Source of the DNA: Bacillota bacterium
GTDB taxonomy: Bacteria; Bacillota; Clostridia; Saccharofermentanales; Fastidiosipilaceae
Assembly: GCA_023420715.1 (NCBI GenBank)
Contig: JAEZVR010000162.1
Location: 1 to 24,300, forward strand
DNA: 24,300 bases
Reading direction: 5' to 3'
In this document: piece after piece, positions 14,751 through 22,480 of the stretch
How positions within the stretch are numbered: position 1 is the first letter of the stretch
Layout: every line of letters begins with the position of its first letter
Notes under the pieces: generated by a model
Seen by the model: only the letters and a program-made list of their open reading frames with translations
Database searches by the model: none
What the model was told of the DNA's origin: nothing
Translations under genes and position numbers: made by a program

Positions 14751-16329
14751 TCTATGTTCTTTAATCAAACGGTCATCTCTTTGTTTAATCAGTATCTTTT
14801 TGTTGTGCTTGAGCGGTTGTGGTCGCCCGGCGCGCACAGATCTTGATATCTATAAAGATCCTGTCGGGAAAGCCCTGCCCGATACTTTCCATGTGGCAAT
14901 TCCACAGCAGCCGGAAGGGCTTACCCCAGATGAGGCCCATGATCGCCAGGCTAAATTATTGCTTAGTCAGCTGTATGAAGGTTTAACCCGTTATAACAAT
15001 GCTGGCAAAATCACCTTATCCGCTTGTGAAGAGATTTCCCATGATGATTCGGGTCAGGTATGGACCTTTAACCTTCGGCCTGATCTAAAATGGAGTAACG
15101 GCGCTTCGGTAACTGCTCAAGATTTTTTGGTGAGTTGGTTGCGCACCGCTTTAAGCACGTCTGTTGACTGCAGTCGGTTTTTGCTGATAGAGGGTTTCGA
15201 TCAGTGGATTCAATCGCAGCAGAATGGATCACTTGATCGTTCAGATGAAGACTTATTGGCTTCGGCGGATCGAGTGGGTTTGACTGCAGACGGTCTTCGG
15301 TTAACCGTTCGGCTAAAATATCCTTTTTTGCGATTTGATGAATGGGTGAGTCATGCCATTTTTTATCCCCATCGTAAAGACCATCAGCAAGCGTTATATA
15401 ATGGCGCTTATCAGGTCGATGAACAGCGTGATCAGACCATCAAACTGGTTAAAAACGCCCATTATTGGGATGAAGCAAATGTCAAAATAAAACAGGTTGA
15501 TGTACAGATTATACCGAATGAAGTGATGGCTTATGAGGCATTTCGTCGCGGAGAAATTGATGTCATTGGTTTGCCATTTTACGATGTGCCACTCAATCGT
15601 AGAGAATCATTCAGTCGCTTACCCAATCGCTTATTGTTCCCGACGACACAAGTTGACTATTTATCTTTTACAGGTTCTGAACCATCATTTGACTTGCCGA
15701 CGGTTAGACAGTTGCTGGCGTCGGTTTTAGACTATCCATTTATGAATGGTGCCATTTTGTATGATGCATCCGAAGCCGTTATGCCACTTCCCAAGGCCTC
15801 TTTAAATGATCGGCAAAAAGCTCGGGATCAGATGGCAGAAGCTTTGTCGATGGCTAACTTATCTGCTTGGCCAGACGAAGGCTTTTTGTGCGTGAGTCCG
15901 GACCGTCCAGTTGATTATCGGCTTTTGGTGGCCTGTGTTAAAGAATGGTTTAATGCTTTTGATTTTAAAGGACAGCTCAAGCAGCGAAAAAATGTCCCGG
16001 AAACAGCAAGGATTGATGTGCAGTATGCAGATTGCCAGGTGGCAACGACTGAACCGTTAGATGTGTTCCGTATTTTGGCCTTAGACGCAGAATTTGCACA
16101 GCTCAAAAATGAATCGTCAAGTATGCGTCCAGGGCTTCGATTGCCCCTCGAAGAACAACGCCGTCTCATAGAGCTGTCAGACGAATCTTTAGCCGCTTAT
16201 GTTGAGCAAAACTGGCCGGTGATACCCCTTTATCAGAGACAGGCGAGTGTGGCCGTCCAAACCCATTTAATGGGATTACAAGTATTGCCAAACGGAGATG
16301 TCTTCTTTAAGGATCTCTATTTTAGGTAA
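14740..16329 (+). CDS. Family-5 (OppA/DppA-like) solute-binding lipoprotein
   Basis: A 529-residue extracytoplasmic binding protein. The start at ATG 14740 gives a clean lipoprotein signal (basic start, hydrophobic core, LSGC with C27). Longer in-frame starts inside the preceding ATPase gene would give a non-signal N-terminus. The SBP_bac_5 signature is visible: LYEGLTRYN (78-86), then WTFNLRPDLKWSNG (108-121) and VTAQDFLVSWLR (124-135). This family binds oligopeptides, nickel chelates, haem or other ligands; the ligand here is not evident. It overlaps the ATPase gene by 11 bases, so it is translated with it, yet no Opp/Dpp-type permease genes are nearby. An FtsX-type exporter-like system does not normally use such a protein. 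Confidence 0.88.
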   Translation: MKTSLCSLIKRSSLCLISIFLLCLSGCGRPARTDLDIYKDPVGKALPDTFHVAIPQQPEGLTPDEAHDRQAKLLLSQLYEGLTRYNNAGKITLSACEEISHDDSGQVWTFNLRPDLKWSNGASVTAQDFLVSWLRTALSTSVDCSRFLLIEGFDQWIQSQQNGSLDRSDEDLLASADRVGLTADGLRLTVRLKYPFLRFDEWVSHAIFYPHRKDHQQALYNGAYQVDEQRDQTIKLVKNAHYWDEANVKIKQVDVQIIPNEVMAYEAFRRGEIDVIGLPFYDVPLNRRESFSRLPNRLLFPTTQVDYLSFTGSEPSFDLPTVRQLLASVLDYPFMNGAILYDASEAVMPLPKASLNDRQKARDQMAEALSMANLSAWPDEGFLCVSPDRPVDYRLLVACVKEWFNAFDFKGQLKQRKNVPETARIDVQYADCQVATTEPLDVFRILALDAEFAQLKNESSSMRPGLRLPLEEQRRLIELSDESLAAYVEQNWPVIPLYQRQASVAVQTHLMGLQVLPNGDVFFKDLYFR

Positions 16330-16335
16330 GGTGCT

Positions 16336-16380
16336 TTCTCCAGCGATTTGGTAGAATAAATATATTGATTTGCTGGAGGA
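16336..16380 (+). promoter_or_regulatory. SD-masking hairpin with extended -10 promoter in its loop
   Basis: Bases 16336-16344 (TTCTCCAGC) pair with 16372-16380 (GCTGGAGGA), including one G-U pair, and hide the whole GGAGG (16375-16379) of the following gene. The 27-base loop contains TGGTAGAAT (16349-16357), an extended -10 box without a recognisable -35. Transcripts reading through from the iron genes would fold the stem; transcripts from the loop promoter would lack the 5' arm and leave the site free. Confidence 0.45.
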
Positions 16381-16384
16381 TGTC

Positions 16385-19300
16385 ATGCCAACGTTTACGC
16401 AATTACGACAGATTCATCCGGTATTTATATACCGTTCTTATCACATTGAACAGCTCTCAGATTCGCTTTGTTTTACTTGGACGTTTGAAGTTCCTGGATG
16501 CATGGTCTTCAAACCGAGCATGACCTTTCCGTTAAATGATTGTGTGGGACAGGCAGATGTGGAAGATCCAACACTTAAACGCTTGGTTTTTTGTTTGGGC
16601 ATGGTGGAATTGGTCAGTTACTGGAAGGCTTTTTGTTCACCGATCATCCGCATTGAAGCAGGTGGTTTAACCCAAATAGAACAAGACTGGTGGCGAAAAC
16701 TGTATTATTTGGGGCTCGGTGAATTTGCTTATTTAAACGGTATTGAGTGGACTCCCGATGATATGTTTTGTTTTGAGTTGGCCTGTGCTGCACACGAGGT
16801 TTATCAACCAGTCAAAACATCAAAGCGCGCTTTCGATCAGAACCGGGTCTTAATTCCAATCGGGGGCGGAAAAGATTCTGTTGTCACATTGGAACACTTG
16901 CGCCATCAGGAGATGGATTGTTTTGTTTTTGGCATTAACCCGATACAGGCGGTGAAAAATTGTATTTCAGCTGCGGAGATTCCGCATGATCGACAGATTT
17001 TTCTGACGCGACGCTTGGATCCTCAATTATTGAATTTGAATCAAGCTGGATATTTAAACGGCCATACCCCCTTTTCTGCGATTGTTGCCTTTTCTAGCCT
17101 GATTACTGCTTATTTGTACGGTATTCCATTTATAGCCTTATCGAACGAAGCTTCGGCAAATGAGTCGACCGTTCCTGGGACAGAGATTAATCATCAATAT
17201 AGTAAAACGACAGCCTTTGAGCGTGATTTTGATCAATATGTGCATCAGATGCTGGGTTTGGAGATTCGTTATTTTAGCTTGCTCAGACCATTTAGTGAGT
17301 GGGCGATTGCACGTTCATTTACCCAATATCCGCAATACACATCGGTATTTCGTTCCTGCAATGCGGGCAGCAAGCAGAATGCGTGGTGTGGACATTGTGC
17401 CAAATGTCTTTTTATCGCTTGCATGTTGTGTCCCTTTTATACGATTGAGCATGTGCATACCATCTTGGGAACTCCCATTTTTGAAGATCCAAAGATGCTA
17501 CCGATTTTAGATCAATTAAGCGGTGCGGCCCCGACGAAAGCCTTTGAATGTGTGGGCACAACCCATGAAGTTTGTTTAGCCCTCAATGCTTGTTTGGATC
17601 GGTATCGCGCTACCGTGACCGATCTGACCGATTTGCCCTTGTTATTGCAACAGTATGTTAAAAATGCGCAGAACGGTGCTTATGGGACTCAAGTTGTATT
17701 AGATGCTAAAAACTGGCCGCAGACACCCAAATTACAGGCGGATTTGCACCCTTTAACCCGTTGGCATACGAATGAATCTTTACCGGAGCAGTTTAAACCA
17801 ATCGTGGCTGATCTGTTACAACCGAGGTTGGAAACGGCATTGCAAGAACGACATTTGGCCATTTATGGGCTGGGGATGGAAGGTCAAGCAGCTTTGCGCT
17901 GGTGTCTTATCCATGCGCCAAGTTTGAATCTCAAAAAACTGACTTTGTGGGATGCAAAAAATCTTTCTCAGGATGATGTGCTGAAGATGATCCCCAAAGA
18001 ACAACCTTGGTTGAGCAGTGTGTTGCAGGAACAACTGGCGGCAGGTTTAATCGAACTTAAATTGGGGCAAAGCGATTTTGGAGATGTGAGCATCTATGAT
18101 GTCATTTTAAAATCGCCAGGCATTAGTTTTCAATCTTTTGACTTCTCGCCGGTTGAAGGTACGACGAAACAAATCAGTAAGGCTGCACCGTATTTGTCAA
18201 GCAAAGTAGAAAGGGGTTGGCCGATCGTAACCGCTCAAACAAATTGGCTTTTGCAATTTGGCTTATCTCAATCGGTTATTGGGGTTACCGGTACGAAAGG
18301 TAAATCAACCACGACACGTCTGGTTTTTGAGATGCTGCGCTGTGCCGCAAAAAATACGGACCAGGATCCACGGATATTAGGCAATATCGGGGTACCGGTT
18401 ATGGGTGTTTGGGACGAGATAACCAGAGATACCACCATTGCTCTAGAATTGTCTTCGCATCAGTTAGAATATATGGATCACGCACCTCAAGTGGCCATTA
18501 TCACGAATTTTTATCCGGAACATCTGGATCACTATCGGTCCTATGAAGCTTATTTAAATGCAAAACTAAATATTGTTCGGCATCAAAGCGAATCCGATGT
18601 CTTTGTGTTAAATTTGGATGATGCTGCGGTCGTCGAACGTGCTTTGCCGATTAGTAGAAGTCGTTTGTTTGGCGTGACCACCAAAGCGATTGATCCTCAA
18701 AAGGGAGATGGTTGGAAACAACAATTCCCCGATCTCACGCGACCTTTAGAAAAACTATTTGTGATTCGGGGACGTGAGATTGTGCAATATCATGTATCTG
18801 AATCCGATCACTTGTTGGAAATAAATGGCATTCGTCTGAACAATCAAAAGCATCTGCCTGGTCAGCATCATGTGATGGACGCCGCCTTAGCGATGGCAGG
18901 TGCCATTGGGCTGGGTGTGTCCGTAGAGGCAGCGGTTGAAGGGCTTGAAGCATTTGAAGGCCTTCCCCATCGCATGGCCTATGTGGGCTGTTATCAGGAA
19001 ATTGATTTTTATAATGATTCGATTGCAACCATTCCACAATCTACTTTATTAGCCATTGAGACCCTCGGCAACGTCCATACGCTTTTGGTTGGTGGGAAAG
19101 ACAGGGGCATATCTTATCAGGCTTTTGCAGAGGCTTTGAGTCAGACGGATATTCGCTGTGTGATCGGTTTGCCGGATACCGGTCAAGATATCTTGACACG
19201 CTTAAAAGCAGCAGATCTTAAAAATAATTGTTCTAGAGAATACCTCTTGGCATCTGACATGGATGAGGCGGTTCGATTGGCTTTTGCCCATACAATGCCC

Positions 19301-19405
19301 GGTGGAACCTGTCTGCTTTCTCCTGCGGCTTCGAGTTATAATGTCTATCAGAATTTTGCAGAACGTGGGCAGGCTTTTATTCAAGCGATTCAAAACCAGG
19401 CCTAA
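16385..19405 (+). CDS. murL-murD: MurL-MurD fusion: UDP-MurNAc-L-Ala-L-Glu epimerase and ligase in one protein
   Basis: A 1006-residue cytosolic peptidoglycan-precursor enzyme. ATG 16385 is 5 bases after GGAGG. Residues 1 to about 445 resemble MurL, the ATP-dependent epimerase that turns the L-Glu of UDP-MurNAc-L-Ala-L-Glu into D-Glu. Visible signs are the nucleotide loop IPIGGGKDS (G160-S165) and WCGHCAKC with C335, C338 and C341. Residues from about 466 onward resemble MurD: a Rossmann-type start IYGLGMEG (G495, G497, G500), the ATP loop GTKGKST (636-642), LELSSHQLEYM, and the ITNFYPEHLDHY segment corresponding to NITPDHLDRH. In Xanthomonas MurD2 and MurL are separate; MurD2 adds L-Glu and MurL inverts it. 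The fusion implies the same route here. That the MurD half prefers L-Glu is inferred from the fusion, not seen directly. No frameshift or internal stop separates the halves. Confidence 0.9.
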   Translation: MPTFTQLRQIHPVFIYRSYHIEQLSDSLCFTWTFEVPGCMVFKPSMTFPLNDCVGQADVEDPTLKRLVFCLGMVELVSYWKAFCSPIIRIEAGGLTQIEQDWWRKLYYLGLGEFAYLNGIEWTPDDMFCFELACAAHEVYQPVKTSKRAFDQNRVLIPIGGGKDSVVTLEHLRHQEMDCFVFGINPIQAVKNCISAAEIPHDRQIFLTRRLDPQLLNLNQAGYLNGHTPFSAIVAFSSLITAYLYGIPFIALSNEASANESTVPGTEINHQYSKTTAFERDFDQYVHQMLGLEIRYFSLLRPFSEWAIARSFTQYPQYTSVFRSCNAGSKQNAWCGHCAKCLFIACMLCPFYTIEHVHTILGTPIFEDPKMLPILDQLSGAAPTKAFECVGTTHEVCLALNACLDRYRATVTDLTDLPLLLQQYVKNAQNGAYGTQVVLDAKNWPQTPKLQADLHPLTRWHTNESLPEQFKPIVADLLQPRLETALQERHLAIYGLGMEGQAALRWCLIHAPSLNLKKLTLWDAKNLSQDDVLKMIPKEQPWLSSVLQEQLAAGLIELKLGQSDFGDVSIYDVILKSPGISFQSFDFSPVEGTTKQISKAAPYLSSKVERGWPIVTAQTNWLLQFGLSQSVIGVTGTKGKSTTTRLVFEMLRCAAKNTDQDPRILGNIGVPVMGVWDEITRDTTIALELSSHQLEYMDHAPQVAIITNFYPEHLDHYRSYEAYLNAKLNIVRHQSESDVFVLNLDDAAVVERALPISRSRLFGVTTKAIDPQKGDGWKQQFPDLTRPLEKLFVIRGREIVQYHVSESDHLLEINGIRLNNQKHLPGQHHVMDAALAMAGAIGLGVSVEAAVEGLEAFEGLPHRMAYVGCYQEIDFYNDSIATIPQSTLLAIETLGNVHTLLVGGKDRGISYQAFAEALSQTDIRCVIGLPDTGQDILTRLKAADLKNNCSREYLLASDMDEAVRLAFAHTMPGGTCLLSPAASSYNVYQNFAERGQAFIQAIQNQA

Positions 19406-19437
19406 AGATGTTTTTGCGCATGCCAAACGGTTTTCCA

Positions 19438-19466
19438 TTGTCTTTATAGTCGGTCTGTGCTATAGT
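19438..19466 (+). promoter_or_regulatory. Promoter of the FAD-dependent dehydrogenase gene
   Basis: TTGTCT (19438-19443) and TATAGT (19461-19466) at 17-base spacing, with TG at the extended -10 position (TGCTATAGT). It lies about 70 bases before the next start, so this gene can be transcribed apart from murL-murD. Confidence 0.65.
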
Positions 19467-19537
19467 TCAGACGTTTGTCAAACAATAGATTGAATCATTC
19501 ATCATCCATTATGGGAAAAGTGTTCAGGAGGAACAGT

Positions 19538-20932
19538 ATGGAAAGATGTGATGTGGTCATCATTGGCGGCGGCTTAGCCGGTATTTTTGCTGCCTATGAA
19601 TTGATCTCCAAAAAGCCAGATTTAAAAGTTGTTTTATTAGAGGAAGGTCAGGATATTCGGCATCGATCCTGTCCAATTGTAGCGGGCAAGACCCCCAGAT
19701 GTATTAATTGTCCAACTTGTGGCATTATGCGCGGTTTTGGCGGCGCAGGGGCTTTTTCCGACGGGAAATTCAATTTTACGACACAGTTTGGGGGCTGGTT
19801 GAACGATTATGTCTCCGATCAAAAAGTGATGGGGCTGATTGATTATGTGGACCAAATTAATCAAGCTTTCGGGGCAACCGATGCCTGTTTTTCAACCTAT
19901 AGCGAAGCGGCAGATGAGATTCGTCGGCGTGCGTTGGCTGTGGATATGCACTTGCTCGATGCAAAATGCAAGCATTTGGGAACTGAGCGCAATCGAGAAA
20001 TCTTAATTCAACAGTATGACTGGCTGGATCAACGAATTGATTTGCGCTGTAAAACCAAGGTGGAAGAGATTGAATCTGCAGATGGTGCAGGCTGGGTTGT
20101 TCATACGAAAGATCAGAGTCTTGCTTGTACTTATCTGGTTGCCGCTCCCGGACGCGCTGGGGCAGAGTGGTTCAGTGGACAATGTGAGAAACTGGGTATT
20201 CCATTGCTCAATAATCAAGTGGATTTAGGCGTTCGAGTTGAATTGCCGGCAACGGTTTTTAAAGATATTACCGACACCGTATATGAAGCAAAAATGAAGT
20301 ATCGGACCCATCAATATGGAGATATTGTGAGAACCTTTTGCATGAATCCATATGGTTATGTGGTAGCCGAAAATACGGATGGTATTATTACGGTCAATGG
20401 GCACAGCTATACAGATCCTGCCTTGCGAAGTGAGAATACAAACTTTGCACTCTTAGTCAGTAATACATTTACAGAACCTTTTAAGGAACCCTATCGCTAT
20501 GGTAAGCATATTGCATCCTTATCCAATATGCTGGGTGGCGGTGTGATGGTGCAACGTTTTGGCGATTTGTTGGAAGGTCGCCGTACGAATGAGCACAGAC
20601 TTAGCGGGAGTTTTGTTAAACCAACCTTGGATGCAACGCCTGGGGATTTGAGTTTGGTATTACCTAAGCGACATTTGGACAATATTATTGAAATGATCCA
20701 AGTGCTGGATCGTATCGCGCCGGGTACGGCAAATATGGATACTTTGCTTTATGGGGTGGAAGTTAAATTTTATAGTGCCCGACTACAGTTAGATGGACAG
20801 CTCGAAACGCCGATGCAAAACTTATATGCAGCAGGTGATGGTGCAGGCGTAACCCGAGGCCTTTCACAGGCTGGCGCCAGTGGCGTTTTGGCTGCTCAAG
20901 GCATTTTGAACAAACTGGGTGTTCAAATCTAG
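19538..20932 (+). CDS. FAD-dependent dehydrogenase, COG2509-type
   Basis: A 464-residue flavoprotein, probably cytosolic. AGGAGG at 19526-19531 fixes the start at ATG 19538. The N-terminal dinucleotide-binding motif is VVIIGGGLAG (G10-G15) with an acidic residue ending the second strand (LLEEG, 33-37). The family's cysteine-rich segment follows: C45, C55, C58 and C61, then GGAGAFSDGKFN (68-79). The C-terminus has the FAD-contact motif LYAAGDGAGVTRGLSQAGASG. The family is widespread in anaerobes and its substrate has not been settled; the Cys cluster may hold a metal or take part in redox. It stands between its own promoter and a strong terminator as a single-gene unit. Confidence 0.88.
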   Translation: MERCDVVIIGGGLAGIFAAYELISKKPDLKVVLLEEGQDIRHRSCPIVAGKTPRCINCPTCGIMRGFGGAGAFSDGKFNFTTQFGGWLNDYVSDQKVMGLIDYVDQINQAFGATDACFSTYSEAADEIRRRALAVDMHLLDAKCKHLGTERNREILIQQYDWLDQRIDLRCKTKVEEIESADGAGWVVHTKDQSLACTYLVAAPGRAGAEWFSGQCEKLGIPLLNNQVDLGVRVELPATVFKDITDTVYEAKMKYRTHQYGDIVRTFCMNPYGYVVAENTDGIITVNGHSYTDPALRSENTNFALLVSNTFTEPFKEPYRYGKHIASLSNMLGGGVMVQRFGDLLEGRRTNEHRLSGSFVKPTLDATPGDLSLVLPKRHLDNIIEMIQVLDRIAPGTANMDTLLYGVEVKFYSARLQLDGQLETPMQNLYAAGDGAGVTRGLSQAGASGVLAAQGILNKLGVQI

Positions 20933-20956
20933 ATATTGTGTATCACCGACGATAGA

Positions 20957-20989
20957 AAACCCGCTTTCTCTTTGAAAGCGGGTTTTTTT
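20957..20989 (+). terminator. Strong Rho-independent terminator between convergent genes
   Basis: AAACCCGCTTTC (20957-20968) and GAAAGCGGGTTT (20974-20985) form a perfect 12-bp stem with a TCTTT loop, ending in seven T residues (20983-20989). It ends the dehydrogenase unit. On the other strand the stem is followed by TTTTC, so it can also serve the convergent purine permease gene. Confidence 0.92.
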
Positions 20990-21010
20990 GTCTTTGCGAT
21001 GTTTAATTGT

Positions 21011-22381
21011 TTATAGAATGGCAAGTGCTTCTAGAACATAGCGCAGAATGAAGAGTGTCGCCAAAATGTACATCGTTACCGATACTTGTTTGGCACGACC
21101 GGTAAAGAGTTTTAAGAGCACATAAGAAATCATGCCGAAAACAATACCTTCTGCAATGCTATAGGCAAAGGGCATGACAATGATGGTTAAGAAAGCGGGA
21201 ATCGCTTCTGTCATGTCCGACAGATCAATATCTTTAATAGGGGACATCATAAAGACACCGACCATAATTAGCGCTGGTGCGGTAGCAGCAGAAGGCACCA
21301 TGCCAAATACAGGGGCAAAGAACAGGGCCAAAGCAAAGAAAATGGCAGTGAAGATACTGGTTAAACCCGTGCGTCCACCTTCGGCTACGCCGGCAGATGA
21401 TTCAACATAGGTTGTTACGGTAGATGTGCCCAAGCAAGAACCAGCAATGGTGCCGACAGCATCTGCCATGAGGGCGCCTTTAATACGGGGCAAACGTCCC
21501 TTTTCATCGAGCATGTTGGTTTTAGAAGCGACACCGACTAAAGTGCCCAAGGTATCAAAAATATCGACAAAGAGGAAAGAGAATAAGACGATGAGCATGT
21601 CGAAACTCAGAACCTTTGACCATTCAAATTGAAAAGCAATGGGGGCAACGGATGGTGGCAATGTGACCAAACTACCTTCTGGCAAATGGGTGACACCGAG
21701 TGGAATACCAATGATGGTGGTTGCCAAAATACCGAATAATAAGGCGCCTTTTACACGGAAGTGGTAGAGGACCCCCATGATAATGAGGCCTAGGATTGCG
21801 AGCCAGACATTGCGATCTGCAAAAGAACCCAATTGAACAAGTGTACCGGATGTATTTAAGGTCGGTTCACCGTTAACCATGGCAACTTTGCCAGATACAA
21901 TTAAGCCGCTGTTGATGCAGCCGATTAGGGCAATAAAGAGACCAATACCAACAGACACAGCTTTTTTTAGGTTTTTTGGTATGGAATTGAAGATGGCTTC
22001 TCGGACCTTAAAGAGTGACATCAACACAAAGACAAAACCTTCGAGCAATACCGCTGTTAAGGCAAATTGCCAGGTATGTCCCATGCGCAACACAACGGAA
22101 TAGGCGAAGAAGGCATTGAGCCCCATGCCAGAAGCGAGTGCGAATGGATAGTTTGCCATCAAGGCCATGAGCACAGAGCCGATAACAGCTGCTAAAGCCG
22201 TTGCTGTAAAAACAGCGGCACTCGGCATGCCGGCATCGCCAAGAATACTTGGATTGACGATGAGTACATAAGCCATTGTCATGAATGTGGTTAAACCGGC
22301 AATGGCTTCGGTTTTGATATTGGTGTTGTGCTTCTTTAACTGGAAGACACGATCCAATAATCCAGTGGATGAATGCGTCAT
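21011..22381 (-). CDS. NCS2-family purine permease, AzgA/PbuG type
   Basis: A 456-residue polytopic membrane protein importing purine bases (adenine, guanine or hypoxanthine) by proton symport, as known for AzgA/PbuG/AdeP relatives (COG2252). Visible signatures are IKTEAIAGLTTFMTMAYVL (22-40), VNPSIL, GMGLNAFFAY (85-94), and the later FVDIFDTLGTLVGV segment near residue 270, which carries substrate-contact acids in this family. Twelve to fourteen hydrophobic segments are evident. The ATG is preceded on the minus strand by AGGAGGG at 7-base spacing. It is separated from prfC by 99 bases. I looked for a purine riboswitch upstream and saw none. The exact purine cannot be read from sequence. Confidence 0.92.
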   Translation of the reverse strand: MTHSSTGLLDRVFQLKKHNTNIKTEAIAGLTTFMTMAYVLIVNPSILGDAGMPSAAVFTATALAAVIGSVLMALMANYPFALASGMGLNAFFAYSVVLRMGHTWQFALTAVLLEGFVFVLMSLFKVREAIFNSIPKNLKKAVSVGIGLFIALIGCINSGLIVSGKVAMVNGEPTLNTSGTLVQLGSFADRNVWLAILGLIIMGVLYHFRVKGALLFGILATTIIGIPLGVTHLPEGSLVTLPPSVAPIAFQFEWSKVLSFDMLIVLFSFLFVDIFDTLGTLVGVASKTNMLDEKGRLPRIKGALMADAVGTIAGSCLGTSTVTTYVESSAGVAEGGRTGLTSIFTAIFFALALFFAPVFGMVPSAATAPALIMVGVFMMSPIKDIDLSDMTEAIPAFLTIIVMPFAYSIAEGIVFGMISYVLLKLFTGRAKQVSVTMYILATLFILRYVLEALAIL

Positions 22382-22480
22382 TTGTTAACCCTCCTATGGT
22401 TTATCCAAACAAATATAACGAAGTCATCATATCAACTTATCAACGATAAAAAAAGTCATATGATTGTTAAATCGAAGCGT

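Noticed and set aside
22382..22480. Possible purine riboswitch upstream of the purine permease
   Set aside because: The region is only 99 bases and the conserved purine-aptamer junction sequences were not found.
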